From Tretioscincus oriximinensis (Eukaryota > Chordata > Lepidosauria > Squamata > Gymnophthalmidae), in contig JAJVDF010000194.1 of NCBI GenBank assembly GCA_022410635.1, positions 752,008-816,007 on the forward strand: DNA of 64,000 nucleotides, in the 5' to 3' direction. Shown in pieces: positions 12,401-24,400 of the stretch. Under the pieces are notes generated by a model that was given only the letters and a program-made list of their open reading frames with translations, was not told where the DNA came from and did no database searches. Every line of letters begins with the position of its first letter. The first letter of the stretch is position 1. The translations under genes and the position numbers were made by a program.

Positions 12401-15400
12401 TTTGTTATGATGGCGACACCACTGCTTTCAAGGCCCAGGAGACATTTCCGTGCCTCGTACATATTCAAAGCATTTCGCTCAACACTTTTTACAATTACAG
12501 ACTATAGGAAAAAAAGAAACAGCCGTGAGATTTCTCATAAATTACTTCAAGCAATTCTCTACAACTGGCACCAGTAAGGTCTTATTTTATTAATTAATTT
12601 ATTTACTTTATTTATTTATGTATACTTATATCCCACCCTATCTCAGGGTGGTCAATAATAAAAGCAAAAATACAAACTTGACATATTAAAACAATATCTG
12701 AAGGTAAGAAAGATATATGACCATGATTAAACAAACATTTTTCTCTGGCATTGTAGGAAAAAAGCACATAGGATCATAAGGTAGAAATACCAGATAAAAC
12801 CAGGGATATTAGTTTGTACCTTTAATGGATATTGAAAACTGGCCTTTTTACCAAGTACAGCTTCTAATGCCTACTGCATCTGGGGTGTGGGGGAGTAACC
12901 TTTTCATACACATTAAAGTTGTACACTCCTATCCTGGTCATGCTATCATAAGGAGAAGATTCAAGGAATACATTTTTTCTTGAAGCTCATTCAATCTTTT
13001 CTTCTATTACACAATGATAGCCCAAAACATACTCAAGTTTTTGCATCAAATGTTTTGTGATATGACATTTAAGATAATAGGAAATTTGCTTGAATCTCAT
13101 ACAAAACACGCATGTTATTGCAGATTTCTGAGGGTGACAAATATCTGCCAGGCATTGATCAATTCTATATTTGTGCTAAACCTGTACAGTAGCAAGTAAG
13201 TATGCATGAACTTTTAAAGTGAAACATCTTTTTTCAGTTACTATGTTTTGGGTTGTACTAACTCAAATATATAAGTAAATTTAAGCAAGATCCATTCCTT
13301 ACCCAAATATTACTAAGGATGATATTAAGTAATTGAATATCTACATTATACTTTGCACCATTCTCTACTGAATGTAATGCCAATTTGAAACATAGTATTG
13401 AATCTATGGAATCCAATGTTTGCTAACTGGAGACCAGACATATTTACAAAAATCTACTTTATTTCTATAATAACAGTTTCATGCCAGTTGATATAAATCA
13501 AGGTTTCTAGTTTCTGTTGCATGTAACATAAAGTTTATTTTTAAAAAAGTAGGGAATTACTTCAAAGTGAGAGAAAAATTGCTTCAGCAAACTGGATGCC
13601 AATTCATATCCTTCAGAAGATAAGTGCTATTGGATCTTTCTGCACTTGGCACAATTTGTGAGACCTTGCCTCCAGACAGCATCTTCTGTCTGCATCAGAA
13701 TGAACATATACTGAAGGCTCCTGATCCGGATCACCAGTAGACCTCAACAGCAATTAGCTTACTAATAGGGATAATCTAGATTGTAGAGACATGCAGATGG
13801 TGCATTTTCCAGTTTAGTGGGGAACCTATTTCAGTTGCAAAAATCCACATCACTTGTGAATAACTGAAACGTTGCTTCTTAATCTTGAAAGAACCATTTT
13901 TCTCTTTGAATGGTGTTTTCTTTTTCAACAAAGCAAGTAAGAAAATTATATTAGGTTTGAGCAAAGATTAGGTTCACCTGAGTATAAATTACAATTTATT
14001 TAATTTAAAGAACAGAAAAGTTTTCTACCAACCTTGCTTGGTTGCTTTGGTTTTGGTTTAATGCTAATAAAGACATCCAGCTGTTCCATTAGCTGAGTTA
14101 TAAACTGTGGTTCTACATTTATTTCTTCCTTCATATCAAACATCAGCACAAGGGGAAGGCAGCCCTGAAAAATTAAATACAGTACTAAATGTAAGTTAAC
14201 AAAAGATATAGCAGCTAATAGGTCTTACTTGCATGAAGGCTACATGGTATTTGAAATTTATCATAAGCAGGTTCATCAGTATAATAACCTTCCACATACT
14301 TCTGACTTATACCCAATGTCTGACGCAAGTACTAATTGCTGTTGCAAAGGACTTGTGCAGGAGAAACAATTAAGGTTTCCCCAAATGAAAAGCTGAGATA
14401 CTTTTCCAACTTGAGTATATAAAAAACCAGAATGTTATTCCAGCACATACTTTTAATTCATCTTCAGTCCTGAAGAACTTGGCTAAATCAGGAATAANTT
14501 TTTTTTCATGGTTTAGTCCAGTTCTTCAGGATTGAAGATGGATTAAAAGTACATGTTGGAACAGCACTTATCAGTGAGTAGCAAACTATAAAATGGAAAG
14601 TAACCAATAATTTAAGGAAACTGTAATAGCCTGATATTTAAAGTGAATGTCTGATTATCTGATTGAGGTCAGAGTCAGGCATGTATCTTTAATTCAACTC
14701 CTGTCCTGAAAAACTGGATTAAACCAAGAAAAAACTGCTTGTATTAAAAGTACATACCCTCCAAGACCAGCAGTTAGTCTTCTGTGACCCCCCCCCCCAA
14801 CCCCAACCCCCCAAAAGTACATGACTGTAAGGGCAAGATCTATCCATTAGCTGTACTGCAGATGTTGGGTTCTTTTCTCACCATGAGGAACACTGAAACA
14901 AATTAATACACAGGTTTACTTGTCTATACCTTAGTCTTGCTCGCTTTTCCTCCTCTGAACATATTTAATTTCAAAGTCCCAGATCAGAGTCTTTTTGTCA
15001 TGGAGTTTAAAAAAGTGGCATGTTATTTTCCCCACATTTGTATTTTTTTTCTTTACTACAGTTCAATACAATCCAATCGTTCTGACAGGAAAGTAATATT
15101 ACTAGTAGTATGTTAACATACCCTGCAAGGCTCACCTACTGTATANCATTGTAGAAAAAAGAAATTCATCTTCTGGGGGATATATTTAACATTGACAAAC
15201 CTACCCAAATTGCCTTATAAATTACTAATGACAGCCCAGATGCTCCAAATTATCTCCAGCAAGTGTGAGCACAGAATGTATTAATAGGAGGACACAAATT
15301 CATGTTTGCATTAAAAAGTATTTAGTAAACTAATACAGCACATGTATGACAAACATGGAGAGATAAGTATACATAGGAAAATGCACAAAAGAAACCAGTC

Positions 15401-18400
15401 ATGATACCAACAATATACTGAGAACAAGTTCAATGTAGTTTTAAAAATGATTTTTTTTAACTGAAAATAGTCTTTATTCACTAAACGCCTTGATTTGCTG
15501 AACCCTTTGTCAATCACCACCTCTTCTGGAAGTAAATTCCACAGGGCAATGATCCTCTGGATGAAAAAATACTTTCCTTTATCTTTATCTTAATCGCACT
15601 TTATGCTATTCTTTAGGTGCATTACTTAGAAACATGCTTCTAGATTGTTTTTGTCTTTTATGCCTCTTCATTATATTTTTAATATTAACAACATACATAA
15701 ATTGAACCATATCTTACCATCCCATTACATCTGTATTCCCTTGCTGCATTGAAAAAAGAGAATGGTCACGTTATTGACTACCAGTGAATTACTTATTCTA
15801 TATGACCTAATCTGATCCATCTTGCAGATTCCCAAATCCATACAAGAATGTAATTTTTTTCCTTTTACATTACATATTAAAACAGAGTCCAGCAAAGTGC
15901 CCCTGTTTTAAAATATACATTTAAATAACAATGAAAATGTTCAAACTGGGAACCCAAAAAACAACTGTTTGTCATTTGATCAATTAATATGATCTCTTAA
16001 ATGCATAAGATTTAAGCACAAAGAATGTAGCAGGCAAAAGCAACTGTGACATTGTCAAAAAAATTGACATGAACATTGCAATTATGAAATGTTAAGGGTT
16101 TTGCTAAAAACCAAGATCTAGTCGTATTTCTTACTTTATTGAGCTATTGGAAAGCTGAAAATCTTACTAATCTATTTATCTAACCCTTTTACAATTTTAA
16201 CTGAAATTTGAAGGAATTTTAAGCCTTTTATGTACATATCTAGTAATCCAGTTTAAAATGCTCAATTGTCCACTGTGCCTGCATGAGATTAATGCTAATC
16301 CACACCAGATATGTACTAAGAGTTCTCTAATCCAGAATAGTGGTAGACCACATCTGTACCAGTTCAGTTATTTCTGAATTCAACAATGGAACATTCACAA
16401 ACAGAATAGGTCTGAGTGAACATGGGCATGGCTGGAAGGAGACACATTATAGAATACTTTGTCTCAATTCTAATGCTTCTTAGCTTGCTTAATTCAAAAG
16501 CGTGCTGTCATAGCTAATGTGGATCAAGCAAATCATGATTTATTAATACAGATTTAGCATGGCAAATGCATAAATAGTCTTGGTCTTTTGCATCTATGAC
16601 CATAAATGAAGTTACATAAATGTTTTCAGCTGACCAGATAACATTCACCTAATAAACAGAGAATCTTTTCAGGATTCTGAAGTGCTGGTCGATGACCGTA
16701 ATAAATTATTCATTCATTCATTTCAGGATTCTTGTGAGAGCTCAGTGTTATTTCACAATTTCAACAGCTTTATAATAAATCAATTTACCATGAGGTATTG
16801 TCTGGCAAGACAGACTGATTCAATAGTGCCCTGGAGGTAGACTGTGGATTTCTTCTGTGGATTATTGGGGTCAGGGAAATGAATTTGTGCACCAGTTCTC
16901 TGCATAATATGTTTGATGTTGCTACCATTTCGACCCATCATAAAGAGATGATGTTGAGCTGCTATATCTAGCTGTGTGCTCACAGGGATTGCAGAAGCCA
17001 GGCTACCAGCCAGGTGCTCCAAAAGCATAGCTGTTCCTTCCTAATTAGAAACAAAATGACCAACGTTAAGGACATCTCTCACCATATGTTCTATGTATAA
17101 AAAATCAGTTCCTCACCCTCACATTCATAAAACAAATTGAGACAATTATAAGAGACTAACAATTTCCATTTCTAAATATGGCTATGATACGAAGTTGTAC
17201 ATAATTACTTGAAATACATCTGTGCNTTTTTAATAGTGACTAATTTGTTGCTTTAAAAAGAAAGTTTAGTATACGGATTCAAAAAACTGCATTCAATTAT
17301 CCAAATCAAGTCTTTTATTAATGATTAGTCCATTGACCATATCATAAATATCATAAATACGAAACACTNGGTAAAACAGTAAAACTCACTTATCCATAAA
17401 GCAATCAATTAAAACAATTACAATAAATAAATAAATCTACATTTAAAATTATTTAAAACAATTAAGAACAATTAAAAGTTAAGTTAAAATAGTCAGTAAA
17501 TTTACATTCCTCCAGTTATAAGTGCAGTTCTAATTCTGATAGCCTTAGCTATAAATGCCGCTACTCTCATTGTAGTTTGTCTGCTGGTGCCTTTTAATAA
17601 TAGATGTGTTTTATCTTGGTTACTCGTTCTATTATCCTTTTCAAAGCATGGAGCCAATAACTGCTCTCTGATAGTTTTATACAGAGAGCAGTCCAATAGA
17701 AAATGAGACGTATCCTCCACTATTTTTGCATCACAGATACAGAGTCTGTTTTGTCTCGGGGTTTTATCATATCTTCCTATATTGATCATTATTTTTAACT
17801 GATCGAGTCTCGCTTTGGTAAACAATGTCCTAAAATACATTGGAATATTGAAGCGATGGTATTCCTCCAGCTTAAATTGAGATTTGTAGGCAGTTAAGTA
17901 TGGAATTGATTTGGCTGTTGCAACAGATAGTAAATCATTTTGTGCCTCTATGTCGGTGAATTATCCAAATGATTTCTAACAACATTTAATTTATAAAAGG
18001 AACAGAAAATCTATAAATATGAGGCAAAGTATTTCCTTCGATCTCCTATTTAATTTTCATTCTACACTCAATTCTGAAATTTACACAATAGTTTTAAAAC
18101 TATTGGCAATATGAAACCAACAAAAATAACTGGGNAAGGCCATTAAGCCATGATAATATTTTTTGGTGAAACATCACCTTCACAGCATTAGCATTATTCT
18201 GAGATCCTCTTATGATGACTGTAGCCCCATACGTCCGAGAACGTTGCTTGAAAGATACGGAAATGTTATACGTCTGTGATATATGCTGAATTGTGGGAGA
18301 ATTCGGATCAGGGATTGGTTGAAGGATTCCAGCAATAGGCAGTTCAAACATCAGCACCAATGGAAGGAGCTCCTAGAACAATTTAAAAACAAACACAATT

Positions 18401-21400
18401 TTATAAAAAAAAGTATAAGAAAATAAATGGAATAATGTACACGTCCTATTATGTAATTATTTATACAGTGTATTTATCTAGATGTTCTGAAAAACCATTT
18501 CACTCTTATCATTTGACACTGCAGAGTTCTTATTACAAAGCAAAGTCGCACTTTGTCACCTTCGAAACTTTCAGTATTTTGAATCTGGTTAGTGAATGAA
18601 CAATTATGCAATTTCTCACGGTCAAGGCATCCTAAATTATATAGCAAAAGTACATGCTTACTGCGTATTTAGAAGAAGGAAAAAANCAAGGCAGAAGTTT
18701 GCATATTTAACGAATGTGTCAATGAGGAAATTTCAGCAAGTGCTCCTATAATGCTGATCTTCTGAAAATTTCTCTTTGACACACCCATTAAGATGCAGAA
18801 TTCCAATTCTGTTTTTTTCTGATAACTTTAATGCTTATCTATGGAAACATATACAACTTCAGTCTTGTCACTACAAATAGGCTGAATATTCCTAATTCTA
18901 CACACAAGTAAGGAAAATTATGTATCAATGAATAATCTCAATGGCAAAATGTACAAACCAGCTACACCTGTATAAGAGACAATTTACTCTGTCCACTCTA
19001 TTTGGACAGCAATAAAAATAACAACCCTGAAATAAATTTCACACAAAACAGTTAAATTTTGTATAGTCATGCCCCTGAAAGTGGCAAGCACAATAGCATT
19101 GTGTTTTAGATAAGATACATATTTAACAAATTGGTTTGAGGGACATTAAAGAAGAGGCAAGATTACTGATACAAAATACTTCGGCTTTTTTGGCTTGTAT
19201 GACCTTCCCAGTTTTTTAACAATACCCAAATACANGTCATAGACCCTATCTTTTTATATTGACCTCTAAATTCAAAATAAAAAGTAAATAATGCAAAAAG
19301 CTAATATCTGCAAATTCAATATTCATTCATTTAAATAAAGATGTAACTCTTTAAGAAGAATATTACTGCAAGTTTATTTTCCAGATCTGCAGTATTGATG
19401 GTATTTAGTCACATCTCTCTTGACTCAAGATAATCATTTAGCTTTATGCAATAAATAGCCCACAAAGACAGTGCTACGTTTTGGAGTTTTTCATAAAGCA
19501 CTTCATTACATATACTCAGGAAAACAACAACATGGAACTTTGAATCTTATACTCTGTGAAGATCATATAGAAATTCAGCTATGATAGATACACATTGCTG
19601 GGCAAAAAAATTACTCCTGACATAATAAAGAACAATACAGATGCTCATTTTGATGCCAATAATAGAGACTACTGAAGCACTATATATATATAGCATGCGA
19701 AAAATGCTCATCTGATTTCAAGATTATATTTTGTTTGAATGCCATACTCACCCGTATTCTAACTCTCGCAGATTCAACTCCAGCTGGTTGTCCCGCAATG
19801 GATACCTGTAAATGTTGGAACCTGAAATTTAACTGTTTATATCATTTTTATTATCAGAGATACTTAAAGTGTAATTAAAATTCTCAAATTTTACTCTTGA
19901 AATTTTCAGTAGCAATCTTGCAACCCAATTTTATTATAAATTACATGAGAATGATCCACAAATTCTTTTCCTGTAGAGTTTCCCAATTCAGCTCTTGGGA
20001 AGTCCTTGTGTTTGTCACACACATTAAACTGAAATATTCAAGTTACTAGCAGGAAGAAGATTTGGTTGGCTTTAAAAGATGAATATCATTATGCAAAGTT
20101 TGTATCTTCATGCTAATAAAATAAAGTATTTGTAAAAAACAGAAATCATATTAAACTCAATTTTTTTATCACCTGACAAGTTGAGAAAGAAAAGCAAGAA
20201 TAACCTGTCATGTTTAACATAGTCACGGAGTGACTATGTTAAACATAGTTTTATGTTAAAGAGTTGCAGTGATGCAGAGGTTAAGAAACAGTCGTTTATC
20301 AGTGAGGCTGCGGTTCAAAGCTCTGTTAGCTGTGGAGGGGGTTGAGCACCCTCTATGGGCCTTAGCTTCAATCAATTCAGCTGTTTGAAAGCAAAAATAA
20401 TTTTTCAAGTAGGATAAATGGGTACCTCCACAACCAGGGGCATAGATACCATAGGGCAAGCCGGGGGGTAGCCCCTGGGCCCTAAAGCCACTTGAGGGTC
20501 CCCTGGTAAGCCTGGGTCCTCCCTTCTATCTTGTTTTCTTACATTATTTTTAAGCTCTTTAGCATCATACAGTTGTATCTCTGATGTGTTAATTACTGTG
20601 CCGCTTGCCAACAAGCAGTAATAAATGCTAATTGGAACTGCTTGTTGACATGCGGCGCAGTAATTATGTCAGAGACTCAGCTGCGAAACCAGGCGGGAGG
20701 GGCCCCCTTCATTTATCTGCCCCAGGGTCCCCAAGAGCCTAACTCCACTAGTGTCCACAACATGGAGGGAGAGAGCTAAAATAGATGTAACCTTTGAGTG
20801 AAAAATAACCCTGTAAGCCTCTGAGAGTCCCTCTGAGAAGGGTGAAAAGCTGGGGTACAGAAAACAGAAAACTCAGTGCATGCATGTGTTACACCTATNA
20901 AGACATGTAATTGCACAAAGCCAAGGGGAAATGAAATATTACAAAATGAACTGTGTAACAACTAACCCAATTTACCTCTTTTTATGCTGCTTTTATTGTG
21001 ATGATTTGAGACCTTAAAGCATGGGTGCAACAGAAATATAAAAAAACCCTGATAAATAAGAAGACTTTAAAGACATTATTCAAGGAGAAGGACGTGAATC
21101 CAAACCTAACTCAAAGCTGAATAACAACTTGAAGAGCACTTACTTGATTGCTTTTTTCTGCTTGGTTATTCCTATTTGAATCTGGAAAGTGGATGTGGCA
21201 GCCTGTTTCTTCCATCACTTTTTTAATATTATTTCCTCCTTTTCCAATCACATGAGAATGCTCTGTATGAGAGACATCCATCTTCAAGGTAACTCGATTA
21301 CTCTGAAAGAAGGCCAGAACTTTGACNGCATTCTTTGCTGATTGAATGAATATGCACAAAAAACACAAGCATCTATTATATTTACTCATTATTCTAACCA

Positions 21401-24400
21401 ATATATTGCTGGCATTTTAATACTAATCTTGTTCATTCTGTTTGGCAGTGATGTAACAGAATGAGTGAAAATTGTTCTTTTTTTTTTTTTTACTAATAAC
21501 AAAAATCCATTGAAGTTACCTCTTCTCTATTCATCTACACTCATTTCTATTTCATAGCTTCACCTTCAGTATCTTCAGAAAGCTTATGCCTTACAGCTTT
21601 ATGTCAGAGTAAGTCTTTTATCTTAGCTATGATAAAGCTTTAGGAACAATTTAAAAAGTACCTGTGATATGAAATATCAATGATTTAACATGGGCCTCCA
21701 AGTAGGCTTAGATTCTATGATCTACTACTTCTTAAAAGCCAGCAGCTGTTTTGGTTAGATTGGTATGTCTTGGCTATGATTAAGCTATGATAAGGTACAA
21801 TGTAAAAAGTATCTGATATAAAGCAACAGATCTAACCAGATATATCAGAGAAAGGATAAATTTAGATATTCTAAATTTGCTCATATCTGAAAGATCTAGT
21901 ATTCCTTAAAAGCCAGCCGGTGATTTGGCTAGATTAATTTTTTCAGCATATACAGAAGCATTTGCCTTCACCATTTGGATGGATATCCTGCCTTCAGCAA
22001 TCATATAGGGCAGGTCTGACAAACCGCTTATTCAGCATGATTGTGCACCTCTGGGAACAACAAAATTTGACCGAATAGTCACATACTTCTTTGCTGTTTC
22101 TACTATCATGATTTACATTTAAGGACATATTACACATACTGTAAACAGGTTTTATTATAAAATTAACCTTTTTTTAATTTTCTTGTTTATCAATATAATA
22201 ATTAATGCCTTTAGGTTACTGAATGTATCATCTATACCTGAAGGACTCAGGGCTGCCTACCATAGGGTGGCGCACATAGCTTTTGTTGCTTTCTCTGCAA
22301 CAGACACCCTGTGAAGTAGGTGTGGCTGAGAGTTCAAAGAACTGTGACGGGGCCAAAGTCACACCCAACTGGCTTCATGGAGGAGTGGGGAATCGAACCG
22401 GGACACTACCAGATAAGAGTCCCACACTCTAACCACTACACCAAACGGATGGTTTTGAATCCCCTGTTCCCTATAGTAGATTTTAGGAAATCCAGTTCCT
22501 TTTCAATTGCTGTTAGATAAACAATTATTGTAAAAAGAAAAGAAAAAAACCATCACAAATAATTGGTCCAAATAGCTTCTCATCAGCTTTCTTCATCCCT
22601 TTAATCTATAGTCACTGTGGAGAAAAGGGGATAAATAAAATAAATCTAACATTTCTGGTAGCAACTTTTTGTACCACCAGAAAAGGGGGCAATGATAGTT
22701 TTTTGTTTAAATTTTCTTAAGCATCAATAAGCTATACTGAATTAGCTACTACTGAATGGAAAGACTGGGGGGGGAATCTTCCCTTCCCCTTCACAGTGTG
22801 ATTGTTACTGAATTGGGGGAGGGGAGAATGGCTGCCTGTTGACCAAGAACAGATCACTGCCATTTTCCCTCCTTTCCAGTAACAATCACTGCAGCTGCTA
22901 AAAGGAAAAAGATTGTTGGTTTTCCTCCTTCCGCTGTTTCTGGGAAAATGAGGAAAAAATAAGCCAATTCCAATGGTTTTTAATAATTGTATCAATTACT
23001 AGAAAAAGACTGAATTTCCTCCTTCTCTTTCAGTAATGAAAAGGGAAAAACACTCTATCTCTCAGTCCTTTAATGGACAGGAAGAAAGTGCTCCGTCTTT
23101 GAACCTGAAGGTCTCATGTGGAAACAGAATTTGTTTATGAAATGAGCTTGTTGCAGGAACACATTTTATTTTTATGTTATTTTAAAGTTATTTTTAACAA
23201 ATCTTTTAAACATCCCTGTGCTGAACTACAGCACCCATAACCTAATCACAAGGAAAATGATTAGTAGCTGAACAACTTTCCTAAGACTGGTAGCAATGTT
23301 TGAGGGGAAATGCCTCTCCTATGGGATTTTTCCATGTAACTGTTAACAAAGGAACTAGATCCACACTAAAGAAGGTCACAAATCTGAAATCTGACATCTC
23401 ACAGTAAAGTAATAATGCAAAACACTCCCATAATATCGAACACTTCCATAATTTTGCCCCCAAAACGTGCATCTATATTCTAGAAGGTGTCCCCAAGTCA
23501 ACTGTGCCCAAGAAGAAGAAGCTAAAAGGTGATACTTTTCTAATTAATCCACTATTATTATTTTTAAGAAAAGGATGTTCCCCACCCCATTTTCTGCAAA
23601 TACAATTTCAAAAATCTTGTAAAGTGGTCTCACTGATTTGTTTTATAATATTGAAATCTAAACTACAAGAAACTAGTTAAAACTGGATCAAGTTTACAGA
23701 AGGGAGAAACAATTTAGCTACATTATTAATGTAAATTTTAAATTTGAGTGTAAATATTTGCTTTAAAATGTAATTTTGGCATTACCAAGAAGTAGGTGAA
23801 ATTTATCTTACTTTTGTGTCCAGAACAGACATGATCTTCTCTTTAGCTTCTTTAACATTTTCCTTTTTTCCCGAAACTTTAATATGGGGGTCTTGAGTAT
23901 GAGGAAAGGGAAAGAGAAGAGAAAAACATAAAAAAGTTTATTTGTTAAATGCATTACTCATTTTAATGCAAACCATCTCCTTGCCGCTATTGATATTATA
24001 TTACTTTATGCAAGTTATGTAATTCATACACAGAATAAAAAAAATCTAATCTGCAGCTTGATGGTTTATATTGCCAAAGATNCCTTATTGGATTATGGAA
24101 CGTATGGCATGCCAATTACAGATCTCACATCAACAAAACTCGGTTTCTAGGTTACAGATTAATGCTTTGGGAATGCAAAATTTATAAACTTAAAGAATAT
24201 TAAAATATGCGAAGACTTGGCATTCTTTCCATGAACAATGAAGCCTAATAGGATGATCTCACTGTCAGTGTAGGCACACACATTCACAACTAGTGGAAAA
24301 TATGCTGGGGATTGCAGCTGCTTCTAGTAGGTGAGAGAAAAATGAGGAATATTATTTAGATCCTATAATTGCCTCTTGGCATCCCTAACAGACTGCAGGG

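Larger units (their letters stand above)
14165..16788 (-). other. BICC1: BICC1 intron 8
   Basis: This is a 2624-bp GT-AG intron. It contains a palindromic MITE (14433-14567), a diverged half copy of it (14679-14726), a poly-C run (14788-14812) and a CR1-type fragment (about 15500-15595). The 15600-16788 stretch is unassigned. Confidence 0.85.
19806..21143 (-). other. BICC1: BICC1 intron 5
   Basis: This is a 1338-bp GT-AG intron. It contains a perfect 17-bp hairpin (20210-20246), followed by a tRNA-type SINE (20257-20871) that is interrupted by a hAT-type MITE (20435-20753). Confidence 0.88.

Noticed and set aside
22380..22445. Possible tRNA gene on the minus strand
   Set aside because: A and B boxes are present, but no full cloverleaf or acceptor stem forms, and the head continues into a SINE body.
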